Of a DNA stretch of 45,779 nucleotides, positions 23,556-35,300 are shown piece by piece; the stretch's first letter is position 1; each line of letters opens with the position of its first letter. Where the stretch lies: assembly GCA_016987375.1 (NCBI GenBank), contig PJRA01000274.1, forward strand, positions 1,393 to 47,171, in the 5' to 3' direction. The notes under the pieces are model-generated. The model did no database searches, was not told where the DNA came from, and worked only from the letters and a program-made list of their open reading frames with translations. This stretch comes from Brachionus koreanus. Taxonomy: Eukaryota > Rotifera > Eurotatoria > Ploima > Brachionidae. The translations under genes and the position numbers were made by a program.

Positions 23556-25877
23556 TTAAAATATAGAATCAGCTAAACTTTGTAAAAAAAGGTCATTGGT
23601 ATCAATAAAATCTAAGTTGGTTTCGTCATCTTTTGAATTTACATTTTCAATTAGTTTTTTCAAGTCATTAATTTCGGGAGAATAGTTGTTGATTTGATTA
23701 ATTTCATCAAAAGAAAAATTTTCAATAATTATATTATCAAACATTAAGTTATTCGTTAGCACTGGATCATTGTAAATTAATTCATTCGGAATATTAGATA
23801 ATCGTGGATTGAAGCTTTTTAAATTGGTTAATTGACGTTTATGTAAATTTTTTCTTGATTGAGAACTAATATGACTGACAGCTTAAATGAAAAAATAATA
23901 AATAAGCTTAAAAAAATTATTTACGTCGAACCTTCTTTGTCAGCTGCTTCAGAAAATCCAAAAAAAGATTCTGTTAAACTTTTTTGGTCAGAAACGGTAT
24001 TTAAAACTTTAAAAAAAAAGAAGTTAAAATAAATATTTTTATTAAATGAAAATTTTTACCAGATGGACGATAGACAAATTCGATATCCCTGGACTCATAT
24101 TGACCTAGTTGTCGAGAATCCAAAGATGATACAGAAGAAGATGAAACTTGACCATTAAATTCCATGCTGTCTTCATCGTCATTATCTCTTTCTTCTTCCG
24201 ATTTAAAAGGAACAAATAATTTGATAGATACTGTTTCTTCTTTGTCTATTTTTTTTGGATATTTAGGTGCTTTAAACGAAAGAGCACACTTAAAAATGTT
24301 GATTAATTAATTAAAAAATTCTTTCTTATTTTTAAAAAATTTTTTCATACTTGATAGTGAATTTTTGAATCTTCAATGTCAACAATTGAACTCCATCCAT
24401 GGGAATCGTAAAATTTGGCTTTAAGTATTTTTTGATCTTTTTCTAATTTTTTTATAAAAATAATTACATCTGAACCTCCATCACATGAACCGCTCAAGTT
24501 AAATGCCGAAATTACTGACAAAGTTATTTTTCTAGAAGAATTGCTAATCACCTGAGAGACCACTGGCTTCAGAATGTGATATTTATCACGTATTATTTCA
24601 GTTGTTTCGAAAGAATCTCTCAAATAAATCTGAAAACATAGTCGAACGCATGATAAATCGATTAATTTTCTGTCAAAATTAAACCCGACTAATATTAATA
24701 TATAAATTAATTTAAATTTGAAATGAAAGCATTATTTTTTAATTCAGTTATATTTTCAGTCAAAATAATTACTAAATTAAAATTTTCATCATCAATTATT
24801 AATTGTCATTTTTATATTTCAATGCAATAGTTGATAACACTTACACCCAAAATTGTCCGAAAAAAAAACTAAAATAATTTTTTTATTTTGCTGATTAAAA
24901 TAACTGAATTTATTAAATAATTGGTGACCAAATATTTACGATTGAACGGATCAACATTTTTTTCTTTTAATTCCTTGATTCTTTCTTCAATATCACTTTT
25001 TTTTGTATACTGTATAGAAACACCTGATACACTTTTTAAAAATAAATTCATCAAAAATTATCTGATTTATTTTTCATTTAATTACTCAAAAACACTGCTT
25101 CCTTTTTCAATATTAAAAACAGCTACACCATGCTTGCAACTTGAACCCATCAATTTATGCGGATGAACATAATACGGCTCGTTTTTATTAACACAAGATA
25201 CAATCAAAGTAGCTGGACCTTCACCATTTATTATCTAATTTAGAATAAAAAATGTGTCAATATTTTGTTTAATTCAATTGATGGATATAAAAAATTTTAA
25301 AAATAAAAAAAAATGTTGAAGAAGTTACAATTAACACTCAAATTATCACTTTGTGTTACATCTTTTCTTATTTTTTAATTTTTTTTTCAATCAAAAATAT
25401 TGAAAAATATCGAATTTTTTAAATTTTTGCTGCTTATTTTCATGGAATAAAAAATAAAATGATAAGGTAGCACAAAGGCTCGAAAAAAAACCCTCTGGGT
25501 TTTGACTGATAAATAAAAAAAATTTATTTAATCTCAATTTTCATATGTATAAATAAATTAAAATAAAAATTGAATAGATAAAAAAACATATAAACATCTT
25601 TCTTATTAAAATAGATTATCGGATTTAATATTTGAAAAAAATATCTAAAATCTAATTTTGAAACAAAGTGTACCTTAACTCTTGGATATTGACCTTCAGT
25701 TGTTTGGCTTTTTTTTCTAGTTTTAGTATTCGATGGACTATCACGCTCTGGTAGATAATTTTCAGCAACTAAATGAGTTGATCTATTTTCAGCTTCATAT
25801 CTCATACGGTATACCGACGATGGCTGGTAGACAATTTCTGCATATGGTATTGGCCGTCCATTCGGTATTTCGCCCAT
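23556..25877 (-). CDS. REL: Rel/NF-kappaB transcription factor A
   Basis: Seven exons: 25674-25877, 25086-25234, 24940-25031, 24351-24688, 24060-24288, 23932-24006, 23556-23881 (470 residues). Exons 1-3 form the N-terminal Rel domain: PYAEIVYQPSSVYRMRYEAE, INGEGPATLIVSCVNK and HPHKLMGSSCKHGVAVF. Exon 4 begins the IPT/dimerisation half (IDLSCVRLCFQIYL, PVVSQVIS, GGSDVIIFIKKLEKDQK), and exon 5 ends it with HYQCALSFKAPKYP and IEFVYRPS. The tail is Ser/Asn/Asp-rich and probably activating, with no ankyrin repeats, so it is of Dorsal/Rel type rather than p105. The canonical DNA-contact RFRYxCEGR is RMRYEAENR here and lacks its redox Cys. The exon 6 donor (23932) was chosen to keep phase 1. Rel B is its paralogue. 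Confidence 0.85.
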
Positions 25878-26170
25878 ATTTTCATTTAAATTATTGCTTT
25901 ATATAAATTTGTTATCAAAAAAATTGCTAAAAAAAACTAGTAACATTAAAATTTAAGACTGATAATTTTATAATTTATTATTAAAATTTAAAATTCAGTT
26001 TTGGGAAATTTTTCATTCAGGGCAAAAAAACACGCAATTAAAACTAAATAATATTTCTATAATCTTCAAAATTTAGTGCAAAATTTTTTTAAAACTAAGT
26101 TTACTTTTTGTTCATTATTAAAAATTCAAATAAAAACAAATTAATTAAATTCAACTTAAAAAAATTGAAA
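25878..26170. promoter_or_regulatory. Bidirectional promoter, Rel A / Dph1
   Basis: 293 bp separate the divergent start codons of Rel A (minus) and Dph1 (plus), so both 5' leaders and promoters must lie here. AT-rich; no TATAAATA or kappaB-like site stands out. Confidence 0.5.
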
Positions 26171-27618
26171 ATGAAACGAGTTGTTTTAAATCAAATACCC
26201 ACCGAAATATCAAATGATCCCAAGCTAAAAGAGGCAATGAGTTCTTTGCCGAAAAATTACAATTTCGAAATACCTAAGACCATTTGGAAGATTAAAAGTA
26301 ACAATAGCAAACGAGTCGCTCTTCAAATGCCCGAGGGTCTTCTCCTTTATGCTTGTACCATAGCCGACATTATTCAAGAGTAAAATTTTAAAAATTTATT
26401 CAATTTGAAAAAAATTTAAATCAAATTCAAGTTTTACACAAGCCGAAACTTTGATTATGGGTGATGTAACATATGGTGCTTGTTGCATTGATGATTTTTC
26501 AGCTAGAGCCTTGGACTGTGATCTTATAATTCACTATGGTCATAGTTGTCTTGGTAATTAGAAAAAAAACGCGAGAATTCTTATAAAAATTCTTTTATTT
26601 TAGTCCCAATCGATATCACAAATGGCATTCAGGTTCTCTACATATTTGTAGATATTCAAATTGATCTCGACCACTTGATAGAAACCATTAAATTCAATTT
26701 TACTACCGACACTCGTCTTGCATTGGTAAGTACAATTCAGTTTGCTTCTTCGGTTCATGCTGCCAGTAGGATTTTACAAGATAATAAATATCTTGTTAAA
26801 TTACCACAATGTAAACCTTTGAGCCCTGGTGAGATACTGGGTTGTACTGCTCCCAAATTAATCGAAACTGATGCATTGATTTATGTTGGAGATGGTCGAT
26901 TTCATCTAGAATCAATCATGATAGCTAATGAAAAAGTTTCTGCCTACAGGTTAAAAATTACACATGAAAATTTTTTATTCTTAAATCTATTTTTATGCTA
27001 GATATGATCCATATAGTAAAATCTTTTCACGTGAATATTATGACTTTGACAAAATGAAGTCTAATCGTGAAAAACAAATTCAGAAGTCATTGAAAACATT
27101 AATTAAATCAGAAAATAGTTCAGAATTAAAATTGAGAAATTCCCAAAACTATGGTATTATTTTGTCAACTCTTGGAAGGCAAGGATCACCAAAAATTCTT
27201 GAAAATCTAATTAAAAAACTTGAAGAATTGAATAAAAATTATTTTATTGTTCTTTTATCTGAGATATTTCCCAATAAGTTGAAATTATTTGATGATCAAA
27301 TTGACGCGTAAGTTTAAAAAAAAATTTTATTAAAATTAATTTTGAATGTTTTTAAAATTTTGAAATTTTGAAAGATGGGTTCAGATAGCTTGTCCACGAT
27401 TGTCAATCGATTGGGGTGAATTTTTCGCTAAGCCATTATTGACTCCATATGAAGCTATGGTCAGTTTGAAGCAAACTACTTGGCAATCAGAATATCCGAT
27501 GGATTTTTACGCGAATGAAAGCTTAGGCAATTGGACAGTGAACAATCCATTTAACAAAACGAAGCCCAACTCAAATAAAAAAAATAAAATTAAAATAGAA
27601 TATGAAAATAAAAATTAA
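26171..27618 (+). CDS. Dph1: Diphthamide synthase subunit DPH1
   Basis: Five exons: 26171-26379, 26432-26553, 26604-26949, 27002-27307, 27375-27618 (408 residues). With DPH2 it forms the radical-SAM-like [4Fe-4S] enzyme that moves a 3-amino-3-carboxypropyl group from SAM onto the target His of elongation factor 2, the first step of diphthamide synthesis in the cytosol. Family signatures run the full length: [114 protein letters not shown] and PYPMDFYA-like SEYPMDFYA. The three cluster Cys (in YGAC, LGCT, ACPRL) are kept. A Met 63 bp upstream is in frame, but homology begins near the internal Met used here. The stop codon overlaps AATAAA (27617). Confidence 0.95.
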
Positions 27619-28233
27619 TAAAATAACCTCAATTAATTTTTTTCTTTTTTATTTTATTTGGATTATATATGTAATAGAAAAATTATTAAGAAAAACTTAA
27701 ATACTCTTTTATATCTAAGATTATTCTTTTCTTGAGCATGAGGCATCATAAAGCCAGTGCCTCCAAAAATTTTTGTCCAAGATAATTGAGAATATAAAAA
27801 ATAAACCAAAGAGATTTTTTAGTGAGTTGAGGATGTATTTAGAATTTTTTTCCATAGAAAAATCTTCATAGAAAAAAAAGTTTCTTTGTAAATAATGTTA
27901 TTAAAAAAAAACTATATATATAAAATTATCATTCTTTAATTTTAAAATTAATGGTAATTTTTTTTTAAATTTTTCAACTTCTAATAGCCTAAAGTAGTGA
28001 TTCTCAGCCAAAATAATCCATTTTCGTTACCTAGAATTTGTAAATTAACTATTTTTGGCCAAAATTATTATACAAATCAAACAACTTGTCAAACAAACCA
28101 AGCAATAAAAAGCAAAGAAGAATACTTTTTCTATGAATTTATTTCAATCAAATCAAAAATGTTGAAATGGAAGACTTGAGTACTCAATTTCTCATCTCTA
28201 TATAATTTTATTTTTTAAACTGTTAACTAACAC
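27619..28233. other. Intergenic, no gene seen
   Basis: AT-rich. A short plus-strand frame (27997-28179) has no recognisable features, and I treat it as chance. Confidence 0.4.
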
Positions 28234-28470
28234 TTAAATTTGTTTAAGCATAAAGGTTAACAAATCATAAGTATTTTTTAAAACAAAAATCAAATTTAAG
28301 ATTGAAGACTTATAATAGACAGAACATTTTCTTAAATTACCATGAACAGATATTGCTTTTGGATACTGCTTGAAAAAATATTCAAGTTTCACCGTAGAAT
28401 TAACTTTGGTCATAAAATTGTCATGCAAAACATGTATTTTCTTGTTTCCAATTTCTTTTATTTGAGTCAC
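28234..28470 (-). CDS. Unrecognised ORF, doubtful
   Basis: A 78-codon frame open further upstream, encoding a basic protein (MTQIKEIGNKKIHVLHDNF). I recognise no domain, signal peptide or membrane span. The upstream in-frame text reads somewhat like a transposase helix-turn-helix (SHQSVSSIRKYFS). It could be an old transposon scrap 3' of the galactosyltransferase gene, or chance. Confidence 0.2.
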   Translation of the reverse strand: MTQIKEIGNKKIHVLHDNFMTKVNSTVKLEYFFKQYPKAISVHGNLRKCSVYYKSSILNLIFVLKNTYDLLTFMLKQI

Positions 28471-28699
28471 TTTTTTAGACTAAAATATTTTCGAATAGAA
28501 GAAACACTTTGGTGACTAAACTTTCTTTAATTTTATGAAATACGGTAGTTGATGATAAATCAAATTTAAAAAACTTTATAAAAAAACACAGCAAATAATT
28601 TTTTTTCGTAAAAACTCTAATCAATTTGTCATTTTTTGGCAATCACATAATTATAAATATAAATTGTTAAAATAAACATTTTTTTATTAAATTATAAAC

Positions 28700-29949
28700 T
28701 TAATAATTTGTTTTAGTTTTTATATAAAATGATTCATCATATGAAACGATTATTTTTGTGAATAAATGTTCAAATTTAACTGATACAACCACATATTTGA
28801 TTGTATTCAAGCCATCAGTGCTAATTCTTTTTGCTGAAGTTTTCAAAAGCTTAAATCGCTTCGGATTAGGAAAATCTTTTTCATGGTTTAGCATTCTATA
28901 GCGGCCAGTTTCGAGGTTATTTCTAATCAATTTATATCCTTTGGAAATAATACTAAATAAATTCAGGAATTAAATTTTTAATTTTCTAGTTAAAGTAGCT
29001 CTTTTTTTCTAAATAGAGTTACTTAATAGCCAAAAAAAACAAACCGTTTCCGGAGATCATCATCTTCACCTAAATAAAACAACTTAAAAAAGTATTTGAA
29101 ATGACATAATCCGGTTAAAACCTCCCCATCCAAAGTACATATTTGAAAAACCATTAATTTTTTCCATGTGTTTTTTAGTCAATATTGTTACTCCACCAAA
29201 TAATCCTTTGTATGGAAGTCTATAAATTATAAAAATTACTTTTATTCATACAAGTAATTCATGCTTGTCTACTTGTAGTCAAATGTACTAACAGCTGATG
29301 ACATATGCTTGGGTAAGGGAGGACAATAATAAAAATTTTTTTCACTTTCAGGAATTAAATCGACATCATGAAAAACAAAGCAGTTCCATTTATCATTTGC
29401 TAGCTGAATTGACTCCAAAAAACCAATATTCAAAAGAAGACCTCGGTTAAATTTTACCGATTCAATCGGCTCGATTAAAAATATTGAATACTCAAGTCTT
29501 TGGTTTATTAAAAAAGGATGAATATTTTTCAAAAAAATTTTTAGATTTTTTTCTCTATTTCTATACGGAACTATAACTGCTATTTTGTATTTCGGTTCAG
29601 AATCAGTTGGTTTGAAACTACCGCCAAGACTAATATTCAAAGAAGATAACTTATTATTCAAAATTTCAAGCGATTCAAATGACAATGAATCTATTTTTTA
29701 CAATTAATGAATTTTATATAAAACCGAACAAAAATTGTTACCTTCTGATTCAGTTAAAAATTTATCTTCTTGTTGGAAGTTATTTTCTGTCTGTGATTTT
29801 GGATAAAAAATTGACTCCTTCACTATATGAGTTGAGTTAATAAGTCTCGAATTATTTCTTAAGTTGGCAAATATTAGAACAGTAACGAAACAAAAAATTG
29901 TTATCACTAAGGATATGTTGTTAATTCTAGAACGCTTTTTGTATTTCAT
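28700..29949 (-). CDS. B4GALT: Beta-1,4-galactosyltransferase (GT7)
   Basis: Five exons: 29742-29949, 29273-29690, 29122-29219, 29045-29069, 28700-28952 (333 residues, all phases agree). A type II Golgi enzyme adding galactose (or GalNAc in some invertebrate members) from the UDP-sugar in beta-1,4 linkage to GlcNAc on glycoproteins and glycolipids. The short basic cytoplasmic end MKYKKRSR is followed by one membrane anchor ([19 protein letters not shown]) and a stem. Catalytic motifs in order: [30 protein letters not shown] (Mn-binding DVD), FGGVTILTK and GWGGEDDDL, then NPKRFKLL and [10 protein letters not shown] near the end. Exon 4 is only 25 nt yet carries the essential EDDD. TTTATT at 28683 (AATAAA on the minus strand) gives a 3' UTR of some 20-40 nt. 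Confidence 0.95.
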
Positions 29950-30631
29950 ATGGAATATTTAAATAGTTTAGAGCTATATCTTTAGTTTGAAAACATTTTG
30001 AAATAATTTTTAAACAAGTGTACTTAATGCTTATAAAAAAAAGAGAAAATTAAATCTTTTAAAACAAAACTTAACTTTTATAAATTCAAATTGATCACGG
30101 TCTACTAGCCGAAACCAAAGAAAATAAAAAATTTGATTGTCATTAGTTAGAAATTTTTTCTTTAGTAATTGATTTAGTTTTAATCTAATTTTAAAATAAT
30201 TGATATTTCAATTAAAATTCTCTTTTTTTCTTCTAAAATGATTAATAAATTGAATTTTTTTTTTAAAGATTTACTTCTGATACAGAGTAAAAACGTCAGC
30301 AAATTTTTTCTAAATTAATCATAACAAATATGTTTCAATAAGAAATTACTCCTTTAAAATTTATGTAGATAAACTAAAAAAAATTCAGATATTCAAAGTA
30401 TCGTTTTTTATTTAATTTATTTAAAATTTAATTTTCCTTGAATTATTCTCAAGTTGATAAAATTTTTTTCATTTTAACCTGTAAATATGTTGTTTTTGAA
30501 AAATTTTTAAATTATTTTAATATTTTTGCTATTATTATTAATTCTACGCCTTAGCTGATCGCCGACCACTTGCTTAGTGACCGGTGAAATAAAGGGCAAT
30601 GTATTTGTAAAGGCTTTTTTTTCAAACCTAA
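29950..30631. other. Intergenic, no gene seen
   Basis: AT-rich region upstream of the galactosyltransferase. GACCGGTGA at 30579-30587 matches the terminal motif of the inverted repeat that follows. Confidence 0.4.
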
Positions 30632-30762
30632 AAAAGACCGGTGACAAATTGAAAATTTATTTATTCGGATATATCTTGTAAAGAATAAACCATATTCACT
30701 TAAAACTTTCGGAATCCGTTACTATAAATAATAAAATTGGATCAAATTGCCACCGGTCCTTT
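30632..30762. mobile_element. Short MITE-like inverted repeat
   Basis: AAAAGACCGGTGACAAATTG (30632-30651) recurs inverted at 30743-30762 with 3 mismatches, enclosing about 90 bp of AT-rich DNA. A third copy of the GACCGGTGA core lies 45 bp to the left. This suggests a small non-autonomous element or nested insertions. Confidence 0.45.
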
Positions 30763-31179
30763 AAGTATTAAATTAGTTTTTCTTTTAATCAAGTTTTAGT
30801 TTTTTTTTAAATAAATAAAACAAAAATCATATCATCTCTTCTTTTTAACTCGACTTAAAAACGTTATAGTAAAATTTTTATTATTAATTTTAAAATTCAA
30901 AACATGTCTAATTGCTAAACTCAAATTCGGTGTACTTGAAAATCGGTGAATTTAATTTTACAGTCAATAAATTCATTGAAATTTTGGAAAAAAAAAGTTC
31001 AAGATTTAACAAAATATTTTGAATTATTTTTTTGATTGTTGAGATTGAATCAACCATTGGTTTATGCTTCAATAATTTCGAAATTAGATCCATTTCTTAT
31101 CACAAATATTGATCTGCCTGAAGAACCGTTCATTAAGACGATTTTAACTAGTAAATTTTCAATGAGACGTTGGATATTG

Positions 31180-31513
31180 GGCAAATTGAAGTTTATTATC
31201 AAATTAAAATGATCATGCTCAAGAGTTATCATTGAAAAAAGATTTTAAAATATTTTTGAGTAAAAAATTTATTGCAAAAGCATGTTTTCAAAGTAAACAT
31301 TCAATGGTCAATTTGATTTTTTATGTCTGCAAGTTNNNNNNNNNNNNNNNNNNNNNNNNNNNNNNNNNNNNNNNNNNNNTTTAACATGATATGCTAAATA
31401 TGAAAAAATTTTTCTGCATTTAATTTTTCATTTAAAAAACTTATTAGAAATTTGTAAAAAAATTATATTTGAGCATGATCATTAAATTTTGATCGAAAAA
31501 CTTCAATATGCCG
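31180..31513. mobile_element. MITE-like inverted repeat spanning a sequence gap
   Basis: The arms (31180-31222 and 31469-31513) share TTGAGCATGATCATT and CTTCAAT(A/T)TGCC in inverted order, roughly 80% alike. The assembly gap lies between them. No coding content visible. Confidence 0.55.
31336..31379. other. Assembly gap (44 N)
   Basis: Run of N. It lies in the loop of an inverted repeat, which could explain the failure to assemble. Confidence 0.99.
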
Positions 31514-31959
31514 GATATTGGTATCGAAATTATTCGATTTTAACATGAGATTCATGACCACTTATATTATATTGAGAAATAAAATTTTTCTTTTTTTAAA
31601 AGGTTGAATATTTTTGATTTTGGCATCTTTTTAATTTTAAAACTTTAAGTCATAATAAATAATGATGATAGATAAACAGAATTGAATGCTCTTCCGAATG
31701 ATAGAAGTTTAACTCTTGTTTATTTAATTTTTTATTTAAATTTTTTTTGTCTACTAATTAATTTTATTTGCTATTTTTTTTTATTAAAATAATTAATTTT
31801 ATAAGCTTTTTTTTTTACTATTTTGTCTATCTAAGAAATAAAATTTGCTACGATAATAATTATTATTATTCTTTATCTAATTCAGAAAAATTTTATTTAG
31901 TCAAAGCTTTAGATGAAAATCTAAAACCTTCGAAAGAAGTCTTCAAAGAAAGATAAGTT

Positions 31960-32160
31960 CAGGTACCCCAGTCATTCTCGATCAGAATGCTCTACATATG
32001 GTTGCTGAAAGCAACCCCAATCTTACTACTCGCCAATAATTAAATGTCCTTTATACATTAAAATCAATGATAACTCATCACCTTAATTTTATTAACAAAG
32101 CTAACAAATATTGCCGAGTTGTTCCTACATACAACTTGGACAATGGCAAAATATTCAGCA
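31960..32160 (+). pseudogene. Mariner transposase fragment
   Basis: The plus strand reads SSGTPVILDQNALHMVAESN and then PNLTTRQ, a stop, and a helix-turn-helix-like stretch, FINKANKYCRVVPTYNL. This matches the N-terminal DNA-binding half of mariner transposases (GRP..vld.e.l...ve.nP..T.REla...v...tI..hL..I.k..k...wVPheL). It shares motifs with the remnant at 11330-12080. The C-terminal catalytic half is absent. Confidence 0.6.
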
Positions 32161-32330
32161 TTTAGCTGGTAAAAATATGTATTTAGTACATGCATCGAAA
32201 ATTTAGCTATAGCTCTTTGAAAATTTTTTACTTAAATAGCAAACAATTTCAAAACTTAATAAAAATGATGAAATCAGCAAACTTTTATTTTTGTTCATAT
32301 TTAAAATAAAATTTTTAAAGTTGTTTTTAA

Positions 32331-35300
32331 TCAACTAAATAAATTTTTTGATGGAATGGTAACTAGTTTTTCAATATCATCAACATTTAAGTTTGGAAGG
32401 ACATTCAAACTTGGTTGAAAAAACTGCATTGTTGAATCGTTTTGAATTAAATCTATAATATATATTTAAATTGAGAAAAATAATCAATCGACAATATTTC
32501 GAAATAATCAAAAACATACCTGATAAATCAATATTTTGATCATTTGATATAGCTTGTCTGCTTCTAATATAATTTAGATTGTTATCATCATAAAAATCAC
32601 AATTAACATTTGTGGTTTGATGAAAAGTTGTTGAATCTAAAAATATATTCATTAGTATTCAAAATTAATAGTTTAATTTAAAACAAATAAATTAGTAATT
32701 TGTTTTTTAAGTGAATAATAAACTATCTGAAATTGCTACGACTGAATTAACAAGATTAATAATTTGATAATTTCATTACCAAAAGTTGAAATTTGATCTG
32801 AAAAAATGCTTGAGGGATTCAAGTCGACTCCATGTTGATTATTGATAATATCTAAATTTGTAGTTGGCAGATCGCTTGGTAAACTTGAATTTGAACCTAT
32901 TTACAATAAAATTCAAAAATACAATCATAAAATTTTTAAAAAAATTGCTAAATTTTAGAGTAAAATTACATGAAAAAAAGATTATTTTTCTTATTTTTTT
33001 AAATTTTAACTTATGATGAACGCTTAGCCTAAAATTATTTTAAAAGAATTTATTTTTCTGTAAAATTATTCTATTTAGATTATCTAAAAGCTTAGCTGAA
33101 TTAAAATAACAATAAATATTTTGATTCAAATTAAAATTCAAATGAAAAAGTTTTTAACTTTAAAATGCCGAACTGATTTCTCATAATAATTTCGAATAAA
33201 GCTCTTAAGATAAATTAAAAATTTTCTTTAAAATTAGCTCATTTTCTAAAGGGCCTCGTTATCCAACACAAATAAAAATCTAACACCCACAAATAAATAT
33301 ATGTTCACCACATTGAAAAATTTTTCACCACAAAATTCATTTTTTATTCCAAATAAATCTTGAAAACACTAATTCTTTATAGAATAAAATATTTTCAGCA
33401 CATTTAAATTTTTGAAATTTTCCCTAATTCCAAATTAAACCTAATTAAAATTTTAGAATTAATTTTTACTTATTATTGCCACATAATGAAATTTCAAAAA
33501 ACAAAAAAAAAAAGAATAAAAGGAAAAAGAGTTAAATCGGGAGATGAGTCTTTAAATGACGCCGAACCAATAGAAACACGACCAACCACTACGACTCAGG
33601 CCGCCAATGCAAGTCCAACCCAGAGCACCAGTGCAAGTCAAACTAAGTCGAAAACTAAAACTGATTCTATTAATTATAATAAATTTGTTTCAAATTAGCA
33701 ATTAAGATTCTCAAATGTGATTTACAAAATGATATTTATGTTTACAAAAAACCTACTCATACAGGTTATGTCTTCAAATATTATGTTAACTTTTGATTCT
33801 CCAAAAAATTATATAATTATGGAAAATTAATATAAAAAAACTAGAGGACAGAATAAATCAATCAAAGATTTTATTAAACTCAATAATAAAATATGACTTT
33901 TTTATTCTTATTTTAAAAATACAATATTTTGTGATGTGCTATCGTAGCAAGAATTCTAATTCTAATTCAATTAAGTTAATTAAAGAATTAATAATGATAT
34001 AGGTTATAGTGCAACTAATTCCCTTATTGAGTCTTTTGATGCTACTGTTAAAAGGGAATTTATACGTCGGAAAAAAATTAGTGTTTATAGCTTTATTCAT
34101 ACATGCTTTGATATGGTAAATCATTTTCCGTTTGTTCAAAAAGGTTTGAAATTGAAACCTACGTCAACTTCAAGGGCCATAAAGCCAATTCAATGGTTAG
34201 TTGGAAAAATTAGAAAAAAATTGGCAAATTGAGCTATAGTTTTAACGAATATTGAGATTAAAAACAAAAAATGTGAGTGCAAGTATTTTGTTAAATATGT
34301 TTATTGTATTCATTATGTATTCACCAAATTGCAATATCTAAATTATTGGAAAGATGAGTTTGTGAATAAACCAAAAAAAGGACGTCCAAAGTTGACTGGT
34401 GAATGGTACTCATTAAATTAAATAAAAAGTTAACATTTATTTTTGTTTTTTTTTTTAATTAATAAAATTTTCAACACAATTTTTTTTAATAAAAAAAAAA
34501 TGTTTTTTAAACTTTTCATCGCATAAAACTTGTAACAGTTATTTAATTGTGTGGGACCAATAAACCCTTTCCTAATGAATTTCAATCAACATTCCTAGAT
34601 AATAAAAGTCATTTTTTGAAATTTTATTTACATGTGGATAAAACTCAAGTTTCAGTTTTCAAAAAAGGGGCCTACGAAACTCCTCGGGCTTTCAAGTGTT
34701 AAAGGCTTTTTTAATAAAATTTAATATTTATTTTTTTGATTTTGAATGTTCATATTGAAGACTTACTTTATGATTTAAGTAAAAAATTATATGAAAATAA
34801 TTTGTGTTATTAAATTGAATGTGAGAAATATTAACCTTATCTATTAATTGTTTCCTCGTCAATGTTATTAATCTGAAAAATATTTTTATATGATTTGAAA
34901 ATTTCTTCTCATCATTCAACATTCTGATACCTAGTTTAGCATCTAGAATTTCTTCAAATAGTACGTTGGAATATGTTCCAACGCCTATATGCTATCAAAA
35001 ATGTTTTGTAAATGAATAAATTTTAGAGAATATAAATTAATACTTGATGGATAGTAGACAAATTTAATCTCCTCTGACTCATATTGACCTAGTTGTCGAG
35101 AATCCAAAGATGATACAGAAGAAGATGAAACTTGACCATTAAATTCCATGCTGTCTTCATCGTCATTATCTCTTTCTTCTTCCGATTTAAAAGGAACAAA
35201 TAATTTGATAGATACTGTTTCTTCTTTGTCTATTTTTTTTGGATATTTAGGTGCTTTAAACGAAAGAGCACACTTAAAAATTTTGATTAATTAATTAAAA

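Noticed and set aside
30908..31093. Minus-strand 61-codon frame
   Set aside because: No domain, signal peptide or phase-compatible neighbouring exon; likely chance.
31768..31956. Plus-strand 62-codon frame with a hydrophobic start
   Set aside because: The hydrophobic part comes from T-rich DNA; its end abuts the mariner fragment. Not a convincing membrane protein.
32331..32896. Exons 7-9 of Rel B as an independent gene
   Set aside because: There is no start codon with a leader, and all three exons are phase 1 and join exactly to exon 6 of Rel B in frame; one gene is simpler, though transcripts should confirm it.
34728..34922. Ankyrin repeat in the extended Rel B exon 6 frame
   Set aside because: The stretch LIDKVN...NTNYFHIIFYLNHK is only vaguely ankyrin-like and lacks the TPLHxA core.
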